Shown here piece by piece: positions 1 to 12,249 of a stretch of DNA of 23,562 bases. Made by a program: the position numbers and the translations under genes. Every line of letters begins with the position of its first letter. The stretch's first letter is position 1. Under the pieces are notes generated by a model, which was not told the DNA's origin, searched no databases, and worked only from the letters and a program-made list of their open reading frames with translations. Origin of the DNA: Candidatus Dormiibacter sp. (GTDB lineage: Bacteria > Chloroflexota > Dormibacteria > UBA8260); the NCBI GenBank assembly GCA_025450495.1, contig JANWHI010000068.1, forward strand, positions 1-23,562. Reading direction: 5' to 3'.

Positions 1-83
1 AGGAGCTTGTGATTCGAATCGGTGAGGGTCCCACCGCGGCGGATCGTCACGAAACGAGGGTCGCGGTCTTTCGGGAGGATCAC
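1..83 (-). CDS. N-terminus of a putative immunity-like (Imm5-like) protein, cut by window edge
   Basis: Only the first 27 complete codons are visible, running off the left edge. They translate to a start followed by ILPKDRDPRF and then VTIRRGGTLTDSNHKL. The stretch DPRFVTIRRGG-LTD-H-LL matches, from memory, the beginning of small (about 170 residue) proteins annotated as putative immunity proteins / Imm5-like domain, which continue with a WAA-CAEHVL motif not visible here. The GTG start at 83 is chosen because AGAAGG lies 9 nt upstream (93-98). An in-frame GTG at 92 abuts that ribosome site and is less likely. It would be transcribed in the same direction as glpX but is separated from it by the palindromic region. 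The family assignment rests on a very short segment and is tentative; the biochemical role of the family is unknown to me. Confidence 0.5.
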   Translation of the reverse strand, partial: MILPKDRDPRFVTIRRGGTLTDSNHKL

Positions 84-92
84 ACCCAGCAC

Positions 93-98
93 CCTTCT
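93..98 (-). promoter_or_regulatory. Ribosome binding site of the left-edge gene
   Basis: AGAAGG on the minus strand with 9 nt to the GTG at 83. It decides between two in-frame GTG codons in favour of the downstream one. Confidence 0.5.
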
Positions 99-208
99 GC
101 CAGCAGCTGGACGAAGCAGCCGAGTATCTCAGCCGCAAGTGCAAGGTGTGGCGCTAGCCCACGAGAGTAAGGCCAGGGTGATAGCCGCTGGAAGAACCCC
201 CACGATGA

Positions 209-344
209 GGGAGGGGAGGGGTTGCGGGGTCGCGCAAGTTCTGCAGCAGGCGAAGGAGTGGAGAACTCGCCGGTGGCGAGTTCGCAGCGACGCCAGCGCC
301 TGCGAAGCCTGTCCGCGGCGCGATCCCGCAACCCCTCCCCTCCC
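209..344. repeat. 136-bp nested palindromic element with G-quadruplex arms
   Basis: The outer arms are 209-235 and 318-344: 27 bp pair with a single exception, G229 opposite T324, which is a G-U wobble in a plus-strand RNA. Inside are a 7-bp pair (246-252 with 297-303) and a perfect 9-bp hairpin with a 3-nt loop (263-271 / 275-283). The left arm holds four G-runs in 21 nt (209-229), a canonical quadruplex motif, and the right arm holds the same motif on the minus strand. It fills most of the 281-bp gap between glpX, whose stop is 20 bp away, and the left-edge gene. It could be a MITE or REP-like dispersed repeat, a structured RNA, or an unusual 3' end for glpX. No T-tract follows and I see no clear target-site duplication. 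Confidence 0.7.
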
Positions 345-364
345 GGCTTGACTGGTTCCTCGGG

Positions 365-1378
365 CTACCGCACCCGCCGCGCTCCCTCCGGTGGCAGCGC
401 CACATGGTGCTTGGTCAGGATCTCGCGCACCGTCCCGCTCTGCGCGCGCATCACCAGGCTGTGCGTCTCGGCCCACCAGTTGTGGTACTGGACGCCGCGG
501 AGGATGCCACCGCCGGAGATGCCGGTCACCGCGATGCTGACGTGGCGGCCGGGCACCAGCCGCTCCATGCTGATGGCCTCGTCGGGGTCGAAGCCGGCGG
601 CGCGGACGGCCACCGCCTCCTCCTCGTGGCGCACCCAGGGGCGGCAATGCAGCTCGCCGCCCAGGCAGCGCATCGCGCAGGCGGCGACGATCGCCTCCTG
701 GGTGCCCCCCGAGCCGATCATCACGTCGATCCCGCTGCCGGGCCAGGCGGCCATCATCGCCGCCCCCACGTCGCCGTCGGAGATGAGAGCGACGCGGGCG
801 CCGAGGGAGCGCACGTGCTCGAGGAGCGCCTGGTGGCGCGGGCGGTCGAGCATGATCACGGTGAGGTCCTGCACCTGCACGTCCATTGCAAAGGCGATGC
901 GGCGCAGGTTGTTCTCCGGTGTGTCGGCGATGTCCACCGCACCCTTGGCGGCGGGACCGACAGCGATCTTGTGCATGTATGCAACCGGCGGCGGCGAGAG
1001 GATGCCGCCCGGCTCGGCCGCCGCGGCGATGCTGAGAGCCTGGCTGAGCCCGCGCGAGACCAGGCTGACACCGTCGACGGGGATGATCGCGAGGTCGACG
1101 TGATCGCGTCCGACGCCGCTGCGGCGGCCGGCGGCGAGGTTGCTGCTGCCGCCCTCGGGACCGATCACCACCCGTCCGTCGAAGGGCATGGCCACCAGGG
1201 CCTCCTCCATCACATGCTGGCCCGCGTCACGTGTGCCCGCTTTGTCGCCACGGCCCAGCCAGCGGCCCACTGACAACGCGGCAGCCTCGGTGGCGCGGAG
1301 GAGCTCGAGGCCGCGGTGTCGATCGCGGCCGACCTTGGCGGGCGCAGCCGCCAGGTCGGGAGCAGCGGTCTCGGCCAT
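365..1378 (-). CDS. glpX: GlpX-like (class II fructose-1,6-bisphosphatase family) protein with altered active site
   Basis: 337 residues, the normal length for GlpX, which removes the 1-phosphate of fructose-1,6-bisphosphate in gluconeogenesis using divalent metals. Family landmarks are clear: RATEAAAL (29-35), GRGDK (42-46), VVIG (70-73), GSGGTQEA (222-229), CLGGEL (238-243), VTGISGGGILRGVQY (284-298) and the HSLVMR-SGTVR block near the C-terminus. However, the metal/phosphate loops are changed. The usual GEGE-D after VVIG reads GPEGG, and the usual AVDP(I/V)(E/D)GT reads AIIPVDGV (97-104), so the metal-binding Asp becomes Ile99 and the conserved Thr becomes Val104. I infer reduced or altered activity. 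The ATG at 1378 lies 29 bp after the pyrG stop, so the two may share a transcript; no well-spaced ribosome site is visible. Confidence 0.85.
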   Translation of the reverse strand: MAETAAPDLAAAPAKVGRDRHRGLELLRATEAAALSVGRWLGRGDKAGTRDAGQHVMEEALVAMPFDGRVVIGPEGGSSNLAAGRRSGVGRDHVDLAIIPVDGVSLVSRGLSQALSIAAAAEPGGILSPPPVAYMHKIAVGPAAKGAVDIADTPENNLRRIAFAMDVQVQDLTVIMLDRPRHQALLEHVRSLGARVALISDGDVGAAMMAAWPGSGIDVMIGSGGTQEAIVAACAMRCLGGELHCRPWVRHEEEAVAVRAAGFDPDEAISMERLVPGRHVSIAVTGISGGGILRGVQYHNWWAETHSLVMRAQSGTVREILTKHHVALPPEGARRVR

Positions 1379-1407
1379 CCCTTGGATTATGGGCGGCCGC
1401 GTCGGGC

Positions 1408-3165
<1,758 letters not shown>

Positions 3166-3795
3166 TCAGCCAGTGCCGCGTGCCTCGAGGATCACGACCC
3201 GCGATTCGTCGGTGCCGCTGATCGCGCCGTTGAGGTTGAGCTTGGGCAGGGCCTGATAGGTGCCCTCGGCGAGCCCCATCTCCTTGGCGAAGTGATCGAC
3301 GGGTTCGTAGTCGCCACTCCCCGGCGAGGCGGCGGAGCGGTACCGCACAGGCACCACGATCGCCGGCGAGATGGTGTTGACCAGCTTGGTGGCGGCGGCG
3401 GGGGCGAGCGCGTCGCCGCCCCCCACCGGTGCCACCAGCACGTCGACGTGGCCGAGGACGTCGATCTCCTCCTCGGTGAGCTGGCGGTCGAGCCGCCCCA
3501 CGCTGACCACCCTGACGTCGTCGATCTCGACGCGCATCAGGGTGCGGCCGTCACCCGTGTCGACGCCGCGGATGGTCACCCCCCGTGCCTCGAACTCCCC
3601 CGCCCCGGCGATCTCCTGGCCGTGGCCCTCACGGTGGCGGAGCTTCTCCGGGTCGGTGCGGCCCTCGGTGCGCACGATCAGGTCTGGGCCGTTCCTGCCG
3701 AGCCCGGGCAGCTGGCCGTCCGGGGGATCGACGATGACCTGCGTGTCGCGGCCGCGAAGCCGCACGCAGGACAGGCCGAGGTAGGTGATCTCCAT
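3166..3795 (-). CDS. Small metallo-beta-lactamase-fold protein lacking zinc ligands
   Basis: 209 residues. The start MEITYLGLSCVRLRG and the pattern AGAGEFEARGVTIRGV (63-78) followed by LTEEEIDVLGHVDVLVAPVGGG (106-127) match the small MBL-fold hydrolase group (beta-lactamase superfamily Zn-dependent hydrolases). In active members the strand after the DP motif ends in an H-x-H-x-D-H-type sequence. Here it reads LIVRTEGRTDP (39-49). The usual histidine before the LTEEE helix is missing (VVSVGRLDRQ), and the late histidine in the VPMHY-like strand is Arg in VPVRYR. All expected zinc ligands therefore appear lost, and a non-catalytic or binding role is inferred. It lies 52 bp downstream of the HtrA-like gene and 81 bp upstream of pyrG. 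Confidence 0.75.
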   Translation of the reverse strand: MEITYLGLSCVRLRGRDTQVIVDPPDGQLPGLGRNGPDLIVRTEGRTDPEKLRHREGHGQEIAGAGEFEARGVTIRGVDTGDGRTLMRVEIDDVRVVSVGRLDRQLTEEEIDVLGHVDVLVAPVGGGDALAPAAATKLVNTISPAIVVPVRYRSAASPGSGDYEPVDHFAKEMGLAEGTYQALPKLNLNGAISGTDESRVVILEARGTG

Positions 3796-3847
3796 CTCGG
3801 AGCATGGTAGCGGCGGGCGGCGCGCGGTGGCGACGCAGCCGCCCGGG

Positions 3848-4906
3848 TCAGCCGCTCGCGACCGCGAAGGTGACCGTGCGGCTCGCGCCGGTCGGGCCGG
3901 TCACCTGGAGCGTCGCCCGGTCGCCGACCAGCAGCCCGAAGTCGCCTGGCTGAAACCCGCCGGCCGAGGTCACCGCGGTGCCGTTGACGGCCACGACCAT
4001 GTCGCCGGGAGAGAGCAGTCCCGCCGCGGGACCGGTGGCGCTCACGCTGCGAATCAGGGCGCCCGGCGGGATGCCGAGCGCAGCCGCCGACGCCGGGTCG
4101 ACGGGCGCGCTGGTCACCCCGAAGGTGGCCGCTGAGGCCGGGGAGCCACGCTGGGCTGCGGCCACCAGCGTGGCGGCGTCGTGACCGGACGCGGCGAGGA
4201 CGCCGGGCGCGCCGGGGACATCGGTGACCACCCCGATCACGGATCCGGTGCCGTCGACCAGCGGCGCCCCCTCGGCGTCGGGCGCCGAGCTGGAGTCGAC
4301 GGCGATGAGGTCGGCCAGAGTCACCGAACCGTCGCTGGCATCCACGCCGACCGCGGCCACCACCCCGCTCCGCGTGGTCAACGTGCCCAGCGCGGGATGG
4401 TATGCGGCCACGGCGAGGTCACCGATGCGCGGGCTCTGGGTGGCGATCTTCAGCGGCGTCATGCCCGTTGCCCCGGCCGCCCGCAGCACCACGATGCCGT
4501 CGCCGACGTCGCTGGCGGCGATGACCGCGTCGTACCCCTTGCCGTCGGCAGTGGCCACACGCAGCCGCGAAGCGCCGCGCACCGCCCGCGCCGAGGTCAC
4601 GATCAGCCCGTCGCTGCTGACGGCGAAGCCCTCCGCGAGACCCGTGCCCGCACCGGAGGCGAGCTGCGGCGCGGTCACCACCTGCGTGCTGATCGTGACC
4701 AGCGAGGGTTGCACCGCAGTGGCGATGTCACCGACGGAGATGGTGCCGCCACCGGTCTTGGTCTCGGTGATCACCCGCTGCACCGGACCGAAATGCGTAT
4801 AGACGCCCCAGGCGCCGAGCCCGCCGCCGATGACCCCGATGCAGGCGCTCAGCACCACCGCGGCCAGCAGCCGCGATCCCGACCCCGACGCCCGGGCCGC
4901 GTTCAC
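3848..4906 (-). CDS. Membrane-anchored HtrA-like PDZ protein, probable pseudoprotease
   Basis: 352 residues from a GTG start at 4906. This start overlaps the stop of the upstream MBL gene as GTGA, which favours it over the in-frame extension to 5113, a basic shadow of that MBL gene. Residues 13-35 form one transmembrane helix (LLAAVVLSACIGVIGGGLGAW), suggesting an outward-facing soluble part. Residues 85-230 align with the trypsin-like HtrA/DegP fold and 258-348 with a PDZ domain (GALIRSVSATGPAAGLLSPG, then VVAVNG). The HtrA triad is not intact. The TNNHVV histidine position is Arg107 in VTSARAV, Asp136 is kept in DGIVVL, and GNSGGPL reads DAEGAPL with Glu212 at the serine position. I infer a non-proteolytic sensor or scaffold protein. 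Confidence 0.8.
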   Translation of the reverse strand: MNAARASGSGSRLLAAVVLSACIGVIGGGLGAWGVYTHFGPVQRVITETKTGGGTISVGDIATAVQPSLVTISTQVVTAPQLASGAGTGLAEGFAVSSDGLIVTSARAVRGASRLRVATADGKGYDAVIAASDVGDGIVVLRAAGATGMTPLKIATQSPRIGDLAVAAYHPALGTLTTRSGVVAAVGVDASDGSVTLADLIAVDSSSAPDAEGAPLVDGTGSVIGVVTDVPGAPGVLAASGHDAATLVAAAQRGSPASAATFGVTSAPVDPASAAALGIPPGALIRSVSATGPAAGLLSPGDMVVAVNGTAVTSAGGFQPGDFGLLVGDRATLQVTGPTGASRTVTFAVASG

Positions 4907-5832
4907 TGCGTTCGCGCAGGCTCGCGCCGTGACAGGTAGCGATGGATGCCCGCAGCGTTGCTGTGCACGCCGTTGAGGACCTCGAACTTCTCGCGCACGG
5001 CGGGCGCGAGGTCGTCCGGCGGCTCGGCGAACGCGTCGGCAAGCGCGGCGGCGACGTCGTCGATGCCGGTCGCCTCGCTCTCGCACATGGTGTGCTCGGC
5101 GACCTGCACCCATTGGTTGAGCATGTCCTCGGCCTCGATGAGCGTCTCCAACGGCTGGGCGACGGGTCCGTAATGGGTGAGCACCACCCGGGTGGGACCC
5201 AGCTCGGCGAACCGTCGCAGGCTCCGCGTGGCCTGCTCCAGGTCGAAGTCGGGCGGCGGCGTCGCGGGCCGGAGGATGCCGAAGTCGGGGAGCTTGACTC
5301 CCACCGCATCGCCGACGAGCAGGGTGCCGGTCTGCTCGTCGAGCACCGCGTGGTGATGCTTGGCGTGGCCCGGCGAATCGACCATGGTGAGGAAGTGCCC
5401 GTCACCGAGGTCGACGCGGTGGCCGTCGGCCGCGGCCACCAGCCGGTCCGCGGCGACCGGCAGCATGCGCCCGTACAACCCGTCGAGCAGCGGGCCGTAG
5501 ACGCGCGAGGCACTCTCGAGCAGCCGGCTCGGGTCGAGCAGATGGCGTGCGCCACGCTCATGGACGACCACGGTGGCGTTGGGGAAGGCGGCGGCGATGT
5601 CACCGACGCCGCCGGCGTGGTCGAGATGGATGTGCGTCACCACGATCCAGCGCAGGTCCTGCGCACCGAGGCCCGCCGCGGTCAGTGCCTCGCGCACCAC
5701 GGCCACGCTGGTCTGCGACCCCGTCTCGACAAGCGCGGGCTGCGTGCCCTCGACAAGGAATCCAGCGGTCATCCGGTCCATGCCACCGAGCATGGTGTCG
5801 ATCTGGTGAATGCCCGGTGCGATCAGGTCCAC
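4903..5832 (-). CDS. Metallo-beta-lactamase-fold hydrolase (glyoxalase II-like)
   Basis: 309 residues, GTG start. The zinc site is complete: HIHLDH at 67-72, His156 in SPGHAKHH, Asp175 in LLVGDAVG and His220 in LTHYGP. This is the two-metal MBL hydrolase arrangement of glyoxalase II-like and related thioester or lactone hydrolases; the substrate cannot be read from the sequence. The C-terminal third (about 225-309) is helical, with a probable helical substrate-side subdomain. Its stop codon overlaps the GTG start of the HtrA-like gene, so the two are probably translated from one mRNA. UPF0182 lies 39 bp upstream in the same direction. Confidence 0.88.
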   Translation of the reverse strand: MDLIAPGIHQIDTMLGGMDRMTAGFLVEGTQPALVETGSQTSVAVVREALTAAGLGAQDLRWIVVTHIHLDHAGGVGDIAAAFPNATVVVHERGARHLLDPSRLLESASRVYGPLLDGLYGRMLPVAADRLVAAADGHRVDLGDGHFLTMVDSPGHAKHHHAVLDEQTGTLLVGDAVGVKLPDFGILRPATPPPDFDLEQATRSLRRFAELGPTRVVLTHYGPVAQPLETLIEAEDMLNQWVQVAEHTMCESEATGIDDVAAALADAFAEPPDDLAPAVREKFEVLNGVHSNAAGIHRYLSRREPARTQ

Positions 5833-5871
5833 GCCAGCAGCCTATCCAAACAGCCCTCAGGCGGGCGCGCG

Positions 5872-8868
5872 CTAGGGGGTGGCGCTCGGCGAAGCCGATG
5901 CCGACGGCGATGCGGTTGGTTTGGGGTTCTGCTGCAGGAGAGTGCTGAGCTGGGAGGCGTCGGCCTTGACGATGTCCTCTTCCTTGCCGAAGGTTGTGAA
6001 GTCGCCCTTCTGGAGCGCCGCTTGCGCATTGGCCTGGTGGGTGAGGAGGTCGTTGAGCAGCTGCAGCTCCTGGCTGCTGAAGTTCGCCGTCGACGGCGGG
6101 GTCGTCGGGTTGGTCGGGTTGGTCGGGTTGGTCGGCGATGTCGGGGTGGTCGGCAGCCCGGGGATCGGCTCTGTGGTGTTGAGCAAGGTCTGCAGCGCCT
6201 GGGCGAAGGAAGGGCCCTGAGCCACGGTGTTCTGGGTGCCGACGATCACCTCGTGCAGCTGCGGGAAGGCGGTCCCGCCCGCCGAGCCGTTGGCCAGGAC
6301 GTACAGCGGGCGGACGTAGAGGAACGAGTCGTTGTTGAAGGGCAGCACGATGACGTTGCCGAGGATGACCGACGAGCCGTGCTGGCTGAGCAGGCTGATC
6401 TCCGGGCTGATGATCGGGTCCGTGTTGATGTTGTTGTCGAACTGCAGCGGGCCGAGCACGTTGGCCGAGTTGTTGAGCGGCACGGCGACAAGCTTAGGAT
6501 GATTGGTCGTGGTGTAGTCCGATTGCGCCGCCAACCACGCCGTCATGTTGTTGGCGCTGCCCGCCGTCGTGCTCGCCGGTGAGAACGACTGGAACAGGAT
6601 GAAGGTGGGTTGTGAGTCGCCGGGGAGGGTGACCTCGACGTAGTACGGGGTGGTGTCCTGCTGCGTGCCGTTGAGCTGCTGCTGGGCGATGCGGTAGCGG
6701 TCGCTGCCGTTGAAGAACACCGAGGCATCGCTGACGTGGACGTTGGCGTACACATGCGACTGGGCGGTGAACAGGTCCTCCGGGTAGCGCAGGTGTGCCC
6801 GAAGCGACGAGCTCATGGCGCTGAGCGGCTGCAACAGACCGGGATAGATGGCATTCCACGCCGCGGTGATCGGCTCGTTGAGGTCGACCGCGTAGAGCGT
6901 CACCGCGCAGGTGCGAGCGTCGACAACCGCCTTGACCGCATTGCGCATGTACGACGATCCGTTCTGCACTGCCGATTCGGGGAAGCGGTCGGTCTGGACA
7001 TACGCGTCGGCGATGTAGTCCAGGTGGCCGGTGGCGTCATCGACGACGACGTACGGGTCGCCGTCGACCTTCAGGAACGGGGCGATGCTGCTGATGCGAT
7101 TCTTGATCTCGCGATGGACGAGCACCCTGCTGTTGTCGGTGAGCGAGTTGTTGAGGAAGAGATCGAGGCTGCCGAAGGAGTCGACTGACACGGCCAGCTT
7201 GTCGAAGACGTTGCCCACCGCGATGCCCTGCATCTCGCTGCCGGCGTGGAAGGTGGCATCGCCACCGCCCGCGGGGTAGTCGAACTCGCTCTGCTGCGTT
7301 CCCGTGACCACCGGCTGCGTGGTCGACAGGCCGCAGTAGATGCGCGGGTCCCCGGTCGCGCCGTTGAAGCTGAGGCCGGGCGGCGCGTCGGGCGCCACCT
7401 GCTTCATGGGTTGCTGGCCGACCAATATCTGCGGCTTGCCCTCGGCAGCGACGGCATTGACCGAGACGGCGGTGATGCCGTAGCCGTGCGTGTAGTTGAG
7501 CGCGCTGTTGACGAAGGACGCATTGGGAATGTCGCCCTCGGCGATCTCGCGCGGGCCGAGCATCACCTCGGTATCGCCGCTGCCCCCTGAGGACGGGTAG
7601 CGGTCGACGGTGATGGTCGGATAGGTCTGGTAGCTGCGACTACGGTCGATCTGGTTGAAGGTGTCCGGCAGCTGGGAGACGTCCTGGATGCGCACGTTGC
7701 GCAGGGTGCCGGGATCCGCGGCGAGGTCGGCGAGGGTGGGCGGACCGACCGTGCCGAAGGTGCGGACCTCGACATCGGACGGCATCAGCGCCCAGGCATA
7801 GCGGCTGGTGGCGAGGTAGTCATTGATCGAGGGTGTCTGCGCCACCTGCGCGTTGGGGTTGACCGACGCGCCCTGGTAGATGAGCGCAGGCACTCCCTGC
7901 ACGACACCGGCGAGGACGAGCCACCCCACCAGCGTGCCACCGAAAATCGCGGCGCTGGACGTAGCCTTGCGCGCCCGTCGCACCAGGACGAGCGCGACCG
8001 TCAGGCCGGCCAGCGCCAGCGCCACCCACTGCAGGACGCCGAGAACCGGGCGGGTGACGTTGCGCTGGGTGGCGTCGAGGCCGACGAAGTTGTCGTGTTG
8101 CGACGTGGCCAGGTGATAGACACCGAAATGGGCTCCAAGGGCAGCCAGGACGAAGATCCCGGCAAGGCAGAAACCGGCGTGGGTGACCGCGGCGCTGAAT
8201 CCCTGCTCGAAGCTGCGCCCCTCCGGCGGTTTGACCGGGAGATTCACCTCGGTGGGCGTGTTGGCCAGCGAGAACGATGCGGCAGCGAGGCCGATGGCGC
8301 CGAGCAGGCCGACGATCGCCACTGCCCAGAGCAGGGCCTGGATGTCGTCCAGCACGGGAAGGGTGAAGATGAAGAACGAGTAGTCCTGGTGGAAGACCGG
8401 GTCGGTGGCCCCAAAGGACTGCCCGTGCAACCACAGAAGCACGTCCTGCCATTGCCCGGCGAGGAAGGCGCCTCCGGCGATGCCGGCGATCACGGCGACG
8501 CCCATCCCCGCCCACAGCGCGATCCGGCCGCCGTACTTGTCGAGGTTGCGCGCCGCGCGGGTCCATCCAAAGACGCTCACACCCACGCCGCCGCCGGTGA
8601 TCAGCGCACCCACCACGAACAGGATCAGCTGAGTGATGAACGGCGTCCAGAAGACGTTGGTGTGGTTCAGGCTCGCGTAGTAGAGGTAGCTGGCTCGAAG
8701 GCCAAGCAACCAGCGGCCGATGATGACCACAACGATGATCGCCACGATGACGATGCCGGCGATCCTGCGGCCACGGCGACCGGCGGGCGGGCCGCCTCCG
8801 GTCCTGACCACGCGCGGACCTCGTCGCCGCCGGAGAATCTCCTCCGGGTCGAAGCCGAATGCGCTCAC
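5872..8868 (-). CDS. UPF0182 family integral membrane protein
   Basis: 998 residues, GTG start overlapping the upstream gene's stop as GTGA. A short basic N-terminus (RRRRGPR) is followed by about seven transmembrane helices (roughly 36-57, 76-98, 114-137, 175-198, 230-250, 274-296, 306-327) and then a very large soluble, presumably extracytoplasmic domain. Landmarks of UPF0182/COG1615 include RASYLYYASLNHTNVFWTP near 58, DPVFHQDYSFFIFTLP near 156 and NVRIQDVSQLPDTFNQ in the soluble part. The function of the family is unknown. The C-terminus carries a Thr/Asn/Pro linker made of 9-bp DNA repeats, a helical segment, and a Ser/Ala/Pro tail, resembling a wall-spanning or disordered extension. Confidence 0.93.
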   Translation of the reverse strand: MSAFGFDPEEILRRRRGPRVVRTGGGPPAGRRGRRIAGIVIVAIIVVVIIGRWLLGLRASYLYYASLNHTNVFWTPFITQLILFVVGALITGGGVGVSVFGWTRAARNLDKYGGRIALWAGMGVAVIAGIAGGAFLAGQWQDVLLWLHGQSFGATDPVFHQDYSFFIFTLPVLDDIQALLWAVAIVGLLGAIGLAAASFSLANTPTEVNLPVKPPEGRSFEQGFSAAVTHAGFCLAGIFVLAALGAHFGVYHLATSQHDNFVGLDATQRNVTRPVLGVLQWVALALAGLTVALVLVRRARKATSSAAIFGGTLVGWLVLAGVVQGVPALIYQGASVNPNAQVAQTPSINDYLATSRYAWALMPSDVEVRTFGTVGPPTLADLAADPGTLRNVRIQDVSQLPDTFNQIDRSRSYQTYPTITVDRYPSSGGSGDTEVMLGPREIAEGDIPNASFVNSALNYTHGYGITAVSVNAVAAEGKPQILVGQQPMKQVAPDAPPGLSFNGATGDPRIYCGLSTTQPVVTGTQQSEFDYPAGGGDATFHAGSEMQGIAVGNVFDKLAVSVDSFGSLDLFLNNSLTDNSRVLVHREIKNRISSIAPFLKVDGDPYVVVDDATGHLDYIADAYVQTDRFPESAVQNGSSYMRNAVKAVVDARTCAVTLYAVDLNEPITAAWNAIYPGLLQPLSAMSSSLRAHLRYPEDLFTAQSHVYANVHVSDASVFFNGSDRYRIAQQQLNGTQQDTTPYYVEVTLPGDSQPTFILFQSFSPASTTAGSANNMTAWLAAQSDYTTTNHPKLVAVPLNNSANVLGPLQFDNNINTDPIISPEISLLSQHGSSVILGNVIVLPFNNDSFLYVRPLYVLANGSAGGTAFPQLHEVIVGTQNTVAQGPSFAQALQTLLNTTEPIPGLPTTPTSPTNPTNPTNPTTPPSTANFSSQELQLLNDLLTHQANAQAALQKGDFTTFGKEEDIVKADASQLSTLLQQNPKPTASPSASASPSATP
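6101..6154. repeat. Short 9-bp tandem repeats coding for a Thr-Asn-Pro linker
   Basis: About six 9-bp units of the form TTGGTCGGG on the plus strand, three of them nearly identical (6110-6136). On the coding strand they give repeated PTN/PTT tripeptides in the UPF0182 C-terminal linker. The unit length is a multiple of three, so copy-number slippage would keep the frame. Confidence 0.8.
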
Positions 8869-9173
8869 CGGCGGTTCAACAGCAGCCGCACGTCAAACGG
8901 GTCGCGGCGGCGGCGGACCCGGCGGGTCACCTCCGGGCGCACCTGGATCATGTATGGCTCCTGCTGACGAAGCACCTCCTCGATGGCATCGGCGATCACC
9001 ATTCCCTCGCGGATGGTCGGGACCCGCTCGCTGAGTGCTTCGGCCATGCCCGCTGTGACCAGGGTCATGTCGAGCTCGTGTGCCTGCTCGAGAATGGTGA
9101 GGCAGTCGTCGAGGCGGCGCAGCCGCACGCGCCGCTCCTCACCCCCGGTGTCCAACTGGACCATCTCACCCAC
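8865..9173 (-). CDS. Small uncharacterised protein upstream of UPF0182
   Basis: 102 residues from GTG at 9173; an in-frame ATG at 9164 is an equally possible start, and neither has a strong ribosome site. The protein is charged and mostly helical in appearance, with a segment rich in Glu/Arg/Leu (RLDDCLTILEQAHELDM), a middle helix ending DAIEEVLRQQEPYMIQV, and a very basic Arg-rich C-terminus. No transmembrane segment or known motif is seen and I do not recognise the family. Its stop overlaps the UPF0182 start by GTGA and it begins 34 bp after the uvrA stop, so it probably belongs to one transcript with UPF0182. Confidence 0.7.
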   Translation of the reverse strand: MGEMVQLDTGGEERRVRLRRLDDCLTILEQAHELDMTLVTAGMAEALSERVPTIREGMVIADAIEEVLRQQEPYMIQVRPEVTRRVRRRRDPFDVRLLLNRR

Positions 9174-9207
9174 GGTACTTCATGGGCGTTGATTCGGGAA
9201 GTCGGCA

Positions 9208-12249
<3,042 letters not shown>

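Noticed and set aside
9..21. A TTCGAAT sequence resembling a tRNA T-loop at the left edge
   Set aside because: The flanks do not form a 5-bp T-stem on either strand and the bases fit the reading frame of the left-edge protein.
3..170. Plus-strand frame open from the left edge to about 170
   Set aside because: Ser/Ala/Arg-rich with no motif; the opposite strand has a better supported gene start.
209..344. Simple rho-independent terminator for glpX
   Set aside because: The structure is much too long, has no T-tract on the minus strand and contains nested stems; kept as a separate repeat element instead.
4907..5113. N-terminal extension of the HtrA-like gene
   Set aside because: It overlaps the well-supported MBL gene in another frame and is an Arg-rich translation; the GTG at 4906 with stop/start overlap explains the start.
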